64,000 nt of DNA from Rouxiella aceris (GCF_012933545.1 NZ_JAADJU010000001.1:434001-498000); one strand, 5' to 3'. Counted from the first letter of the stretch, positions 34,189 through 45,237 are shown. Numbers and translations are program-made. The notes: a model not told the origin generated them from the letters alone.

Positions 34189-35610
34189 TTAGCAACGGCC
34201 ATAATGGTCTTTTGTACGAATAATATCGTCGTCTCCCAGATAGGAGCCCGACTGGATTTCCAGAAGTTCTAACGGAATTTTCCCCGGGTTTTCCAACATA
34301 TGTTGAGCACCCACCGGAATAAAAGTGGATTGGTTCTCGGTTAAAAGATAAGTGTTATCTTCAAGCGTGACCTTGGCAGTACCCGAGAGGATCACCCAGT
34401 GCTCGGCTCGGTGATGGTGCATTTGTAGTGAGAACTGTCCTCCGGGTTTTACCGTAAGACGGTTAACATGGTAGCGAGGTCGGTCTACGACTTTATCGTT
34501 ACGTCCCCATGGGCGATAAGATTCACGATGTACACGATATTCCTGACGCCCGTTGGCTTTCAAAAATTCGACGACTTTCTTGACGTCCTGCACCTGCGAC
34601 TTATCAATGACCAACACGGCGTCCTTGGTATTGACGATCACCAGATTTTCAACGCCAATTGCCGCCACTAACTTTTCGTCAGTGTTGATATAGCAATTAC
34701 TTGCATTGTGGGTAAAGACATCACCGGTTAGTGCATTACCTTGCGGATTTTTATTATTAACTTCCCATAAAGCGGACCAGGAACCCACATCACTCCACCC
34801 GGCATCCAATGGCACAACAATGGCATCACTGGTTTTTTCCATTACTGCATAATCGACAGACTCATCCGGACAGGCGAGAAAGGCCGTTTTATCAATGCGG
34901 ATAAAGTCCTGCTGAGCATCCGGCTCTGAGGCTTCGATCGCTTGCAGACAAATCTCAAGAATATCTGCACGGAATTTGGCTATCTCTTCGAGGAAACGCT
35001 TGGCGCGGAACAAGAACATACCGCTATTCCAGTAATATTCCCCGCATTCGAGATATTGCAACGCCGTGGCCAGATCCGGCTTTTCAACAAAGCGCTGCAC
35101 GCGGAAAACAGAAGCCGCCGTACCGCTTAACTCTGTACCACGCTGGATATAGCCATAACCGGTTTCCGGGCCGGTGGGGACGATACCAAAGGTAACCAGC
35201 TTGCCCTGCTCGGCATAGGGAATGGCATTCTCTACCGCCTGATGGAATGCAGCCGGGTTTTCGATAACATGATCGGCAGCCAGCACCAGCAGTAAGGGAT
35301 CATCACCATTGGCGATAGCACTTAATGCCGCAAGGGTAATTGCGGGTGCGGTATTACGACCGGCAGGCTCGAGAATAATATTATTAGAGAGTCGGTTAAT
35401 CTGGCGTAATTGCTCAGCAACCAAAAAACGATGCTGCTCATTGCAAATAACCAAGGGTTCTGAGACTCGCAGACCATTTAAGCGAGTTACCGTTTCCTGC
35501 AGCATTGATTGTTCGCCATAAAGACGAAGAAATTGTTTAGGGTAAAGTTCGCGCGACATTGGCCATAAACGACTGCCGGTACCACCGGCCATAATTACGG
35601 GAAGGATCAT
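34189..35610 (-). CDS. manC: Mannose-1-phosphate guanylyltransferase
   Basis: A 473-residue bifunctional-type ManC/CpsB. The N-terminal nucleotidyltransferase has [20 protein letters not shown] and FVEKPD; the C-terminal domain is a type II PMI-like cupin ([32 protein letters not shown]). It makes GDP-mannose from mannose-1-phosphate and GTP. Whether the cupin domain also isomerises fructose-6-phosphate cannot be told. It pairs with manB in the same operon. Confidence 0.95.
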   Translation of the reverse strand: MILPVIMAGGTGSRLWPMSRELYPKQFLRLYGEQSMLQETVTRLNGLRVSEPLVICNEQHRFLVAEQLRQINRLSNNIILEPAGRNTAPAITLAALSAIANGDDPLLLVLAADHVIENPAAFHQAVENAIPYAEQGKLVTFGIVPTGPETGYGYIQRGTELSGTAASVFRVQRFVEKPDLATALQYLECGEYYWNSGMFLFRAKRFLEEIAKFRADILEICLQAIEASEPDAQQDFIRIDKTAFLACPDESVDYAVMEKTSDAIVVPLDAGWSDVGSWSALWEVNNKNPQGNALTGDVFTHNASNCYINTDEKLVAAIGVENLVIVNTKDAVLVIDKSQVQDVKKVVEFLKANGRQEYRVHRESYRPWGRNDKVVDRPRYHVNRLTVKPGGQFSLQMHHHRAEHWVILSGTAKVTLEDNTYLLTENQSTFIPVGAQHMLENPGKIPLELLEIQSGSYLGDDDIIRTKDHYGRC

Positions 35611-35734
35611 TGTTACCCTCGAAAATAAGCGTAGAATGGAATTTAACCTTGCATATATAAAATAGATGCATGATAGATTTTTACACGAGGCAAACTAATA
35701 AATTATTGCAGAATAATATATGGATGACGTAGTT

Positions 35735-36718
35735 TTAACTCACGGCAAAATCACTACATTTCCCAATAAGTTGTTTAGCATATTCAATGTGTAATTTTTT
35801 ATTTTCCAGTTTAGTATTCATACCAATCTTCTCACCGGAAAAACTGAAATTAGCTGTAGCGTTGCCCTTGGCATCAACATCAATGCGGTTGAAAAAATCA
35901 AATAATCCATCAAAACGGCAATTGTCGACCTTATTTTTAAAGCCACCATTGACAAATATCACCGGCGTACCCATTGCCAGGCAAGGTAAGGCGGTATGGA
36001 TACGAGACGTAACAACGAGTTTGGCATTTGCCAAGCGTCTTAAAAAGTCGTCAGCTCGCTTAAATCCTTCGCTGGCACTGATATAAGGAACAATTTGTGT
36101 TTCAAACCGGGCTTTTTTAATAAGATCGGGTTGGAAATATTTATTTAACACACGGTTGCGATGATTAAACTCAAAGGCTCTACCATTCAGGATACGCTTG
36201 CCAAATCTTAAAGGTTTGCGTATCAATTCAGGCAATGTCATTGAGTCATACATGACATCGATAAAATAGACATCATCTGTTACCTTATCTCGTTTGTAGG
36301 TCTCACCCAAGGTAAGGGTCATGCAGCCCGAATAATAAGCATCAATGCCCTTCGATTTCAACAAGTCACGAGTATAGAAATCACGACAACCAATCGGTTC
36401 AAACTTTTTTAAATGCGCAAGGGATGCCGGAGTAAAAAAGGCATCTGCAATGGTAGAATTTATATGAATAGAAACGTATAGCGGATCAATTTTATCAGAA
36501 GGTGGAAAGTTCTGTGGTATATCCATATACCATGCATTCATGATCATTTTGACGATATCGCCTTTATAATCATTCATATGATCGCGAGGAATAAGAGAAT
36601 CAACAGATGTCAGGAACTGCCTGGCCGCCGTGCTCTGCACATAGTCACCCAAGTTAATCCAGTTTCTTTTGACATAGATATCGCTTTCATATGTCATTAC
36701 ACCAAACTTATTATTCAT
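35735..36718 (-). CDS. Polysaccharide pyruvyl transferase family protein
   Basis: A 327-residue protein with AAAAGGTGG upstream of the ATG. NLGDYVQSTAARQFL near the N-terminus, GCRDFYTRDLLKSKGIDAYYSGCMTLTL in the middle and VVTSRIHTALPCLAMGTPVIFVN near the C-terminus follow the PS_pyruv_trans pattern. It would add a pyruvate ketal (or act as a related transferase) to a sugar of the repeat unit, giving acidic polysaccharide. It lies between wzx and manC. Confidence 0.82.
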   Translation of the reverse strand: MNNKFGVMTYESDIYVKRNWINLGDYVQSTAARQFLTSVDSLIPRDHMNDYKGDIVKMIMNAWYMDIPQNFPPSDKIDPLYVSIHINSTIADAFFTPASLAHLKKFEPIGCRDFYTRDLLKSKGIDAYYSGCMTLTLGETYKRDKVTDDVYFIDVMYDSMTLPELIRKPLRFGKRILNGRAFEFNHRNRVLNKYFQPDLIKKARFETQIVPYISASEGFKRADDFLRRLANAKLVVTSRIHTALPCLAMGTPVIFVNGGFKNKVDNCRFDGLFDFFNRIDVDAKGNATANFSFSGEKIGMNTKLENKKLHIEYAKQLIGKCSDFAVS

Positions 36719-36742
36719 AACACCACCTTTTAAAATATAAAA

Positions 36743-38260
36743 TTAAAAACGTTTTTTAATCATCGAGATAATAAAGTGTCTTTCCTGAGAGTTAATAACA
36801 AAAAGAGAAAGCATAATCATAACAAACACAAAATTAAATGAAGTTAAACAAACCAGTCCCCAGAACCCATCCAATAAATAATGATTAATATAGCTACTAA
36901 CGCAAATGGAAATTGCGGCGACAAAGGCAAGTCGAGGGAAATCATTCAATAGAAAAGTTTTTTGGCTGATCTCGGCAACTCGGGCTACAAACAGGACTCT
37001 ATAGAGTAGAAGAGAAAATGCACATATAATACGCGCAGAATAAGCCACATAAATAGAACAGCCTAAAAGATACAATATGAATGACAAAAGCAATGAAAGA
37101 AGCATAATCATGGAAACAAGCAATTGATATCTCTTCAATTTACCAACGGCATAAATTGCTGTGATATATGGACCTGATAATGAGTCAACCAATATATATA
37201 TAATCACTATTCTGATCAGCTCAACCAGGTAAGGCGGCGTCTGGTTTAGCCATAGACCCACAATAATATGAGCATCAACAAAAACGGGAATCGCTGAGAT
37301 TAGCACTACGCAGGCAGTAAGCTTACACGACAAAGAAAGCAATGATGAAACCTCATTGCGGTTACCGATTGAATGTTGTTTGATTATCTGTGGATTAATT
37401 GCAGTCTGTAATGTTCCAATAATTCTATTGAAAGCGATGAGGATCTGTTCTGCTAGCCATATAGAACCATTTGCTATCACGCCAACAAAGAAATAAGTGA
37501 GTAAAGCAATCCCCTGAGATAAACCTACCACACTCAGTGATCCAATCATCGACCAACCGGAAAAAGAAAATATCTCTTTAAACAGCAATTTATTATCTTT
37601 TACTCGCAAATTTAATTTGCAGAGGTCTAGCCTGGAGACACATAAAAAAACATACAACAAAAAGACTAAAATATAACCCATCAGTAGAAATAGTGCATAA
37701 GAAACTATTTTATTATCAAAGCTAAAAAGTGTGAATACAAAAACCATTAACCAACGTTGAAACGCATCAAAAATGCCAATTTTAGCAAACAAGTCCATTT
37801 TTTCGCAGGCGATCAGAGCTGCCATAAATGGCGTTTGCATAATTTGAAAAAGCAAAGAAACGATGGATATCTGATAGACCCAAAAAACTTCTATAACCCG
37901 GTTTTCTGGAACCGTTAACTTATGAATAAGAAACCATAACCCGAATGTTTCTGCAAACAGCAGGATCAGACCACAAATAATCAGGTGAACAAGAATACTG
38001 GTATTGAATACTTTGTTTGTCCATTCGCTATCCCCCCTACCCAGGCCAACAGATAAAAAACGTTGGGTCGCTAAAGCTGAAACATTTTGAATAAATGAGA
38101 AAAGTACAATAATACTGCCGACAACACTATATAATCCAAAATCGTAAACACCCAATGCTTTCAAAACCATTCGTGATGTATAAAATGTCACAAACATTAT
38201 AAGTAACATTCTGCCGTAGAGCATGAACGTATTTTTAGCCATTAACTTTTTATCAACCAC
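36743..38260 (-). CDS. Wzx-type oligosaccharide flippase
   Basis: A 505-residue polytopic membrane protein starting at GTG (AGAG upstream; a second possible start is the ATG six codons in). About 12-14 hydrophobic helices and the MATE/MVF-like start MAKNTFMLYGRMLLIMFVTFYTSRMVLKALG fit Wzx and polysaccharide exporters. It would move the lipid-linked repeat unit to the periplasmic side for polymerisation. The neighbourhood (wzy-like, wza, wzb, wzc) supports this role. Confidence 0.85.
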   Translation of the reverse strand: MVDKKLMAKNTFMLYGRMLLIMFVTFYTSRMVLKALGVYDFGLYSVVGSIIVLFSFIQNVSALATQRFLSVGLGRGDSEWTNKVFNTSILVHLIICGLILLFAETFGLWFLIHKLTVPENRVIEVFWVYQISIVSLLFQIMQTPFMAALIACEKMDLFAKIGIFDAFQRWLMVFVFTLFSFDNKIVSYALFLLMGYILVFLLYVFLCVSRLDLCKLNLRVKDNKLLFKEIFSFSGWSMIGSLSVVGLSQGIALLTYFFVGVIANGSIWLAEQILIAFNRIIGTLQTAINPQIIKQHSIGNRNEVSSLLSLSCKLTACVVLISAIPVFVDAHIIVGLWLNQTPPYLVELIRIVIIYILVDSLSGPYITAIYAVGKLKRYQLLVSMIMLLSLLLSFILYLLGCSIYVAYSARIICAFSLLLYRVLFVARVAEISQKTFLLNDFPRLAFVAAISICVSSYINHYLLDGFWGLVCLTSFNFVFVMIMLSLFVINSQERHFIISMIKKRF

Positions 38261-38353
38261 TGATTGCTCTCTTAGATAATATCACCAGGCTAATATTTAA
38301 TTGAAAAACCCAAGCTTTGGATGCCATTAGTAATATACCAATGGCAATTTTGA

Positions 38354-39562
38354 TTACTTTGTAGCTGAATGATTAATATGTCGTAATTGATTCAGAAAAT
38401 CCGAGTCAGAAGTGGTGTTATCCCAGGTTACATTTCCTTTATGGCCTAAATAATTAATAACCAAATGCGTTTGACCATTTACTGATTGGTCAATCATACT
38501 TACTTCACTATTTTTTATCAGGCCGCTGAACTCATTAAGTAATGCAGCGGAAGATTTAAAATTAAGATCATTACTCAATAGGCCAAAATGATGTTCTCTA
38601 TTATAACTACTAACACCATCATCAATTAAGTCATACCACCATATGCCTTTGATATAATTCCTAGATTTTGCTAAAAGTGTATATTTAATAGTATCTATAC
38701 CAGCCCTGCCTTCCTGGAAACCGCCAAAGAGATAGTTAGTAGGATATCCCACTTCTGTTATATAAATAGGCACATCACTATTATGGATGTTTTTTAATTC
38801 CTTCTCAAAAGAATCGACTTCCAGGCTATTACCCTCAGGTGATTGCAATGCGGTATCTTTGAACTGAAAAGAATAAGGATGTATTGAAATTGCGTCTATA
38901 TAATTTAGAATTCCTTTGCTAACTAAACCCAACATCCATTTTCTATCCTGTTCTTTCAAAGGATTGATTGAACCTGTCATTATGATAGCGGAAGGATCAG
39001 CCTTTCTTATTGCTAAGGAAGTTTCTTTAACGAGTGACAAATAAATATCATCACTTGGTCGTTTATTCTTTTTGTTTGGGACACCCGTGCCTAATAACCA
39101 TTCGTTCCATATTTCATAATATTTAACCTTACCTTTATAGCGAGTAGCAATCCAGGCTGCATACTTGGCAAAATTTGCAATATCTGCATCCGTAGAAGGA
39201 TAATTACCCTGGGTATATAAACGATTACCATAATCAAGAATAAGAATTCCGGACATTCCATACTTCTGTTGGATATTTCCAAAAACATCGCCATTTTTAT
39301 TTATAATGTCAGGAATAGAATAAATATTTGGCCGAACCTCCACTAATTGCCAAGGAATTTCATCCCTAATTGAAGTGAACCCCATTCCTTTAGCAATATC
39401 CATATAAAATGAAGAGTTTTTATGATAAGAAGCCAGGTGAGTGCCAACACCGAGCTCAAAAGAATATGCATTTAACGAGTATAAAAACAAGATCATAAAC
39501 TTTATTGCAATCTTCATGTTAATTTTACTCAGTTTAACTGATGTGGAAACGATAAAATTCAT
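38354..39562 (-). CDS. Exported glycoside hydrolase (GH39/PslG-like)
   Basis: A 402-residue protein. The ATG at 39562 overlaps the preceding GT stop (ATGA); an ATG at 39517 begins a cleaner signal peptide (MKIAIKFMILFLYSLNAYS). The mature part is a TIM-barrel hydrolase: SIRDEIPWQLVE near the start, YYEIWNEW with the acid/base Glu, ISIHPYSF, and ITEVGYPTN with the nucleophile Glu. This looks like PslG/GH39-type enzymes that trim exopolysaccharide in the periplasm, fitting its place inside the operon. The substrate is unproven. Confidence 0.75.
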   Translation of the reverse strand: MNFIVSTSVKLSKINMKIAIKFMILFLYSLNAYSFELGVGTHLASYHKNSSFYMDIAKGMGFTSIRDEIPWQLVEVRPNIYSIPDIINKNGDVFGNIQQKYGMSGILILDYGNRLYTQGNYPSTDADIANFAKYAAWIATRYKGKVKYYEIWNEWLLGTGVPNKKNKRPSDDIYLSLVKETSLAIRKADPSAIIMTGSINPLKEQDRKWMLGLVSKGILNYIDAISIHPYSFQFKDTALQSPEGNSLEVDSFEKELKNIHNSDVPIYITEVGYPTNYLFGGFQEGRAGIDTIKYTLLAKSRNYIKGIWWYDLIDDGVSSYNREHHFGLLSNDLNFKSSAALLNEFSGLIKNSEVSMIDQSVNGQTHLVINYLGHKGNVTWDNTTSDSDFLNQLRHINHSATK

Positions 39563-40548
39563 AGTAGACCATTAATAGCCGCCTCTATTTTTTTTACTGT
39601 GCCTTCCCAAGTGTATTTACCAGCCCGGGTTATACCATTTTTAATTAACAAATTTCTATAGTCAATATCATTATATAATTTTTCAATAGCATGCGTAATT
39701 TCGCTCGTACTCTCAGGGTTGACCAATAAGGCCGCATCACCAGAAATTTCAACAAGTGATGTCGAGTTAGACGTAATCACCGCAGTTCCGCAAGCCATAG
39801 ACTCGATCGCAGGCAATCCAAAACCTTCATATAATGAAGGAAACAATAAAAACTCGGCACCGCGATAGAACTGTGCCAGCTTGTCATTAGATAAACTTCC
39901 GGAAAATAAAACTCTGTTATTGACATTATACTTATCAATTATTTTCTTTAATTCTGCAGAAATATCACCACTAAAGATCAATTTAATTTCTTTAGGTATA
40001 ATTGCCAGACAGAAAGCTTCAAGCGCTCTCACCTCATTCTTATGAGCCTTTCTGTTTCCGACAATAAACACATAAGGAAAACCAGGCTGATATGGTTTAA
40101 CATTCAAATTAAACTCATTAGACACACCGTTGCCCACGACTATAACTTTATCAGCATCAACTCCAGACCATTTCATAATTCTGTCTTTTGAAAACTCAGA
40201 AACAGTTAATACTTTGGCACTATTTATGCAAGCTCGCTTCAAAACAAAGCTATAATACATCTTCTTCAAAAAGGAACTATTATAGCTAAGATCGATATGA
40301 TTCAAATCATGGACTGTAATTATACTTCGCTCAAGAAATAATAAAGGTGCATTGTAGCCAGGAGAAAAAAATAGACCATCTAAACGGAATAGCGATAGTG
40401 TCAATTTAAAAACATCGAATCTGCCAGCAGGATTACCGTGTAACCTAATATCCTGTAATGGAAGTTTTGATTTCTTTATTTCACTAGCAAACCGACCTAT
40501 TCCATGACTACCACACCATCTAGAATCAAAGTAAATTTTTTTCATCAC
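39559..40548 (-). CDS. Glycosyltransferase family 4
   Basis: A 329-residue GT-B enzyme. SRWCGSHGIGRFASEI at the N-terminus, VFIVGNRKAHKNEVRALEAF in the linker and LLFPSLYEGFGLPAIESMACGTAVITSN (E-x7-E motif) in the donor domain are typical GT4. Start and stop both overlap neighbours by ATGA, so translation is coupled with the wzy-like gene before it and the glycosidase after it. Donor and linkage unknown. Confidence 0.87.
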   Translation of the reverse strand: MMKKIYFDSRWCGSHGIGRFASEIKKSKLPLQDIRLHGNPAGRFDVFKLTLSLFRLDGLFFSPGYNAPLLFLERSIITVHDLNHIDLSYNSSFLKKMYYSFVLKRACINSAKVLTVSEFSKDRIMKWSGVDADKVIVVGNGVSNEFNLNVKPYQPGFPYVFIVGNRKAHKNEVRALEAFCLAIIPKEIKLIFSGDISAELKKIIDKYNVNNRVLFSGSLSNDKLAQFYRGAEFLLFPSLYEGFGLPAIESMACGTAVITSNSTSLVEISGDAALLVNPESTSEITHAIEKLYNDIDYRNLLIKNGITRAGKYTWEGTVKKIEAAINGLL

Positions 40549-41753
40549 AAAGCCTTTATGATTTGTTCGTGAGATGCTTCTGAAAAACTATATAAGGAAA
40601 CAAGATAAGCCAAGATAAAAATCATTGGGAATAAATAAAAACCAATCAACCCAGCGCATGATATCAAATATACAACACTAATTATAATGCCATGACTATA
40701 GTAAGTACTATTGGAAAAGGATTTAGGTATTTTTAAAAAGAAAAACACGAACAACAATAAAAACAGGGAAATACCAACGACACCCACGCAACCATATAAT
40801 GCATAGTATGTATTTTCTACCAAGTAAGCTTCATCTCCTCCTTTACCAAAAATAACATACAAAAGGTAGGAATTCATATCATTCATCAATGTACTTATCT
40901 GTTGTTGTCTTATCTCTATCGAACTGGTGTCATTCCCTAATACGAAGCCATTAATTTTGTCCACCAATAATATTCCGTAATCCCCCATATTCACGTACCA
41001 ATAGTTATATATATAAAATCCTATTAGGCAAAAACATGAAATGAAGACTAACGATAAAACTTTATATATTCCCTTCATGAAAAATATACTGAACAAAAAT
41101 AGCATCAAAAGCATTATATATCCAGAGGCTGTATTCTGCATCAGCAATACACCCGTGAAAACTGCTATTGAAAATATCCTGGCAGATTTTTTATGAAGAA
41201 AATATATAGAGAATATTATTGCAACAATAAGTACCAAACTATCCATGGTGGGATACCCAATTGATAACCTCCCACTCCAATTCCTTTGGAGAAGATGAGA
41301 ACTAAGACCAGTACCAATAAAAAAAATCGTTACCAAACAATAAATCATAGTAAATCTAATATACAGTCTAGGTATATTATAATAAATATCCTTGTACATT
41401 ATTCGTATAAAAAAAAGACAATTCATTAAGCAGTAAAATGAAAGTAACTTGACCCATACACTCCATCCGCCAAACGATAAAGTACCACGGGTTAAAGAAG
41501 TAAGAGCGTACTTTGTTGTCGCAAAACAGATAACAAGAACAAAAAGAGCAAAGAAATTACATAAAATTATAAAAGTACTATTTATTTTTGTATTACTACC
41601 AAATGCTTTTAAAAGAAGAAGGAGTAATAAAATTACAGAGGCAAATTCTTTGACATATGATATAGGGTTATTTTGTAAGAAAGTATCTCTTAAACCATCA
41701 AGAGTGGCGAAACCGACTAACACTATGACTAAAAAATTTATGATAGATTTCAT
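40545..41753 (-). CDS. Wzy-type polysaccharide polymerase
   Basis: A 402-residue, strongly hydrophobic protein with about 10-12 membrane helices and a large periplasmic loop (around YWYVNMGDYGILLVDKI, residues 255-310), the topology of Wzy/O-antigen polymerases. Wzy proteins share almost no sequence, so the call rests on topology and place between glycosyltransferases in a Wzx/Wza/Wzc operon. AT-rich relative to the conserved export genes, as usual for serotype-specific parts. Confidence 0.75.
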   Translation of the reverse strand: MKSIINFLVIVLVGFATLDGLRDTFLQNNPISYVKEFASVILLLLLLLKAFGSNTKINSTFIILCNFFALFVLVICFATTKYALTSLTRGTLSFGGWSVWVKLLSFYCLMNCLFFIRIMYKDIYYNIPRLYIRFTMIYCLVTIFFIGTGLSSHLLQRNWSGRLSIGYPTMDSLVLIVAIIFSIYFLHKKSARIFSIAVFTGVLLMQNTASGYIMLLMLFLFSIFFMKGIYKVLSLVFISCFCLIGFYIYNYWYVNMGDYGILLVDKINGFVLGNDTSSIEIRQQQISTLMNDMNSYLLYVIFGKGGDEAYLVENTYYALYGCVGVVGISLFLLLFVFFFLKIPKSFSNSTYYSHGIIISVVYLISCAGLIGFYLFPMIFILAYLVSLYSFSEASHEQIIKAL

Positions 41754-41828
41754 TTCATTACCAATATAGTTTTGCTTTCAAATATCACTCACCGGCAGTG
41801 TTAGTATGTGTAAAAATGAGATTTTTTC

Positions 41829-42872
41829 CTATCTTTTCATAATGAAATTAAATAATTTTTCCTTTAGTTTTTTACACTCATAGCTATACTCCCCAACATC
41901 ATATAAACTCTCTTTGCCTAGGTAATCCTTCATACCATCTCTCGCCGGTGCGACAATGGGTATATTCCTTTTTATCCCTTCTAACATTATTAGTGGAACC
42001 CCTTCATAATTTGAAGGTATTACAATGACATCTACATTATATGCATAGTCCCATACAGTTTGTATCCAACCGACAAAAACTACCGAGATGTTTGATGGTA
42101 AGCCCTTTGCAATATTTTTCAATTTTGGCATATCGGGACCATCACCGATAACGATGATCTCTATTTTCAAATCAAGATTTAATTCTTTTACGGCTTTTAT
42201 TAGTTTATCTTGTCCTTTTTGCCGAAAGAAAATTCTACCCGCCATTAAAATTCTGAAGGTGTCTGTAGAATTAGCAAACTCATAGCCGACGTGTCTTATT
42301 TGTGTAAGTGGCGGCGAAGGTACAAAGTTCTTAAGCACACGAACAGTGGCTCTGGAGTTTTTTTTGTCCAAGTCCTTTTTGAAGCTATCACAAATTGTGA
42401 TGTAATGTGTACAGTTACTGTAAACAAATTTCGAAAGATAATCTTTCATCCCTCCCCCTTTACTCCCCATTTTCTTAAAACTATGGGTGTAGGGGATATA
42501 ACTAGTAACCTTAATTGACATCAATTTCGAGGCATTAACAAATCCTGAGCCCAACTCTATGTCACCCTGGACAATGATGATTTCATCACTAATAGCATTT
42601 ATTTTTTTTAAAAAAAACATAGCTTTCATTATTTGGCTAACATTTAAAAAAGAATGAATAATCTCCATCTTATTATGTTTAACCGAATGCGGTGCGTAAG
42701 GTATATTATTTGTCTTTAGTAAGTTATTTAATTTTTCATTATCTTTTGGAGCATAACAAGATATCCTAAAGCCCTTTACTAAGAATTTTTTTATATGCTC
42801 AATCGCCATTAACTCATGACCACCAACAATATCTGCTGTAAATACCACTGCTATACTTTTATTTTTAAGCAT
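41829..42872 (-). CDS. Glycosyltransferase family 4
   Basis: A 347-residue GT4 enzyme; the ATG at 42872 is preferred (GGTG upstream), with 42899 as an alternative giving nine more residues. AVVFTADIVGGHELMAIEHI is the N-terminal glycine-rich loop; ILMAGRIFFRQKGQDKLIKA and VIPSNYEGVPLIMLEGIKRNIPIVA carry the donor-site motifs. First serotype-specific gene after wzc in the operon. Donor and linkage unknown. Confidence 0.83.
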   Translation of the reverse strand: MLKNKSIAVVFTADIVGGHELMAIEHIKKFLVKGFRISCYAPKDNEKLNNLLKTNNIPYAPHSVKHNKMEIIHSFLNVSQIMKAMFFLKKINAISDEIIIVQGDIELGSGFVNASKLMSIKVTSYIPYTHSFKKMGSKGGGMKDYLSKFVYSNCTHYITICDSFKKDLDKKNSRATVRVLKNFVPSPPLTQIRHVGYEFANSTDTFRILMAGRIFFRQKGQDKLIKAVKELNLDLKIEIIVIGDGPDMPKLKNIAKGLPSNISVVFVGWIQTVWDYAYNVDVIVIPSNYEGVPLIMLEGIKRNIPIVAPARDGMKDYLGKESLYDVGEYSYECKKLKEKLFNFIMKR

Positions 42873-43037
42873 GACTGCACCAGTTTGATATATGGGCATT
42901 AATTACAGGGCACATTAGCCAACTAGATTAGGAAGCTAATAGCTTATGTTAACTACGGCCCAGTAACCTTACATTGATATAAATAAAGTAAAAATTTATA
43001 AATTCAAAACTTATTTTTATAAGGATCTTTACTCAAA

Positions 43038-45218
43038 TCAATTATCTTTGCGATTCTCATAGGTGTACCCATATTGACTATAACCGTAATTATAGTAACT
43101 GCTCGCTTTCTTAACAATTCTATTCAAAATACATCCTTTGACGCTGACACCGCTTTGTTGAAAGCGTTTTATACTGGTCTCAACTTCTTTTGATGTATCG
43201 CCTTCAAACCTAACAACTAGAAGAGTCGTACCAACATGTCTACCAATAATTGCAGCATCAGTAACAGCAAGAATAGGAGGGGAGTCAATAATTACTAAAT
43301 CATAATTTTCAGAAGCCCACCGTAGGAGATCCTCAAATCTGGAATGCATCAGTAATTCAGCTGGGTTAGGCGATATTTTACCTCGAGATATAAAATCAAT
43401 ACCTGCAGAATCAATCCTTTTAATTATCTCATTTATAGGAACAATACCTGATAAATAAGTAGACAGCCCTTTCTCATTATCGACTCCAAAGCTTTTATTG
43501 ATATATCCTCTTCTCATATCAGCATCGATAAACAAAACCTTTTTACCTGTATTGGCGATAATAACAGCCAAATTACTACTAATAAATGTTTTACCTGATT
43601 CAGGGCTAGACCCAGATATCATTAATATTTTATTTTTAGCCTCCATCATTGCAAAATGAAGACTTGTCCGCAGACTCCGCATGGCTTCAATAGCCAAATC
43701 AGCGGGGTTATTTATCGCTAGCAGTGGGTTATTTTTCCCATCAGGCTTTTTAGAAGATTTTAATTTGATAGTTGGTTTCTTTAAATATTTCGTTAACCAA
43801 TCTGATTCAGGCACGCTGGCATAAACACTAACACCTAATTCCTCAACTTCTTCTGGCGATTCGATTCCTCTGCGTAAGAACACTTTTACCAGGACGATGA
43901 AAACTGAAATAAATACGCCAAGAACAAAGCCAATTAAAACCACGAGTATTTTATTAGGCTTTATCGGCTTGGGTTCAGTCACTGCATTATCAATAATTCT
44001 CGCGTTACCAATTGCACTTGCCTTGGCAATACTTAACTCTTGCTGCCTATTCAGCAATTGCATATATACAGCCCGCCCAGAGTCTACATCCCGACTAAGC
44101 CGCATGACTTCTTGCTGCGTGGCAGGCATTTGAGACACTTTTTGATTCAGTTTAGATTTTTCATCAAGTAAAGTCTGTCGTTTTTCATTTAACGCTTTAT
44201 AAGTAGGATGTTCTTTAGTATAGAGTTGAGAGATTTCAGCCTCACGGAAGGTCAACTCATTAAGCTGATTATCTACATTAACAATCTGATTTAAAACTGA
44301 TTGAGACTCCATAGTTAAATCAACCGAGTCTTTTTGGCGGCGGTATTGGTTTAATTTATCCTCTGCAGCATTGAGGTCACTACGCACCTTAGGAAGCTGC
44401 AGTTGCAAAAAGTCTAAACTTTTAGCATCTTGTGCCGCCTGGCGTGCGATGTTTTGATCAACATAGTTGCTGCTTATACTATCCAGAATCTGAGAAAGAA
44501 GAATCGGATTGTCGCCAGTCAAAGACAGGTTCAACATGCCTGTATCTTTACCTTGATCAGTAATAGACAACACCTTAAGCAAATTATTAATTGCTTCAAG
44601 TTTAGTCTGATATTTTACAGTAAAGCTGGTTCCCTTGGCGGCATTTATTTCACTAACCTTTATTTTTAAATTAGGGCTTTCCAGCAATACGCCAACATGA
44701 CCGACCAGACTTATATTATCATTTTCAACACGATAGCTACTTTTGTCTATTATTGTTAAAGTAATTTTTGGATCGTCAATACCATCAGACGGCATGTATA
44801 GATTCGTTATAGTAACGTCCCCCGGCGTCTGGTGAGTGAGTCGTGCCCAACCTTTTCCAAATATAGGGAAAAAGTCTGGGGATTTTATAATTTGTAAGTT
44901 TAGCTCATCAATAGTCTTGTCCAAAATCATTCTTGATTGCATCAAAGCTATCTCAGGTGCTGACTGAGGTTGGCTATCCGGCAGAACCTGGCTCAAGCTA
45001 TTAAGGATTGCATTACCTTGCTTTTGCTCCACTTGAATAAGCGCATCGGCTTGATATATTGGCGTTGCGAACAATGCGTAAACAATAGCTAAAAGTGTAA
45101 GGATAACCGTCATACTTATAATTATTTTATAATGATCAATTATCTCACCAACAATGCGCCCTAAATCTAAATCTTCAGATTTAGATGTTACCGGTTTATT
45201 TGAGAGTACAGATGACAT
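43038..45218 (-). CDS. wzc: Tyrosine-protein kinase Wzc
   Basis: A 726-residue BY-kinase/PCP-2a co-polymerase. N-terminal Wzz domain with TM1 at about 32-52, a periplasmic coiled-coil region and TM2 near 425-447. The cytosolic kinase has Walker A SGSSPESGKTF (about 533), Walker A' VLFIDADMRRG and Walker B LVIIDSPP. The C-terminus has the autophosphorylated cluster YYNYGYSQYGYTYEN. It controls chain length and export with Wza; Wzb, encoded just upstream, dephosphorylates it. Confidence 0.95.
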   Translation of the reverse strand: MSSVLSNKPVTSKSEDLDLGRIVGEIIDHYKIIISMTVILTLLAIVYALFATPIYQADALIQVEQKQGNAILNSLSQVLPDSQPQSAPEIALMQSRMILDKTIDELNLQIIKSPDFFPIFGKGWARLTHQTPGDVTITNLYMPSDGIDDPKITLTIIDKSSYRVENDNISLVGHVGVLLESPNLKIKVSEINAAKGTSFTVKYQTKLEAINNLLKVLSITDQGKDTGMLNLSLTGDNPILLSQILDSISSNYVDQNIARQAAQDAKSLDFLQLQLPKVRSDLNAAEDKLNQYRRQKDSVDLTMESQSVLNQIVNVDNQLNELTFREAEISQLYTKEHPTYKALNEKRQTLLDEKSKLNQKVSQMPATQQEVMRLSRDVDSGRAVYMQLLNRQQELSIAKASAIGNARIIDNAVTEPKPIKPNKILVVLIGFVLGVFISVFIVLVKVFLRRGIESPEEVEELGVSVYASVPESDWLTKYLKKPTIKLKSSKKPDGKNNPLLAINNPADLAIEAMRSLRTSLHFAMMEAKNKILMISGSSPESGKTFISSNLAVIIANTGKKVLFIDADMRRGYINKSFGVDNEKGLSTYLSGIVPINEIIKRIDSAGIDFISRGKISPNPAELLMHSRFEDLLRWASENYDLVIIDSPPILAVTDAAIIGRHVGTTLLVVRFEGDTSKEVETSIKRFQQSGVSVKGCILNRIVKKASSYYNYGYSQYGYTYENRKDN

Positions 45219-45237
45219 TCATTAGTTCCCTAAGATA

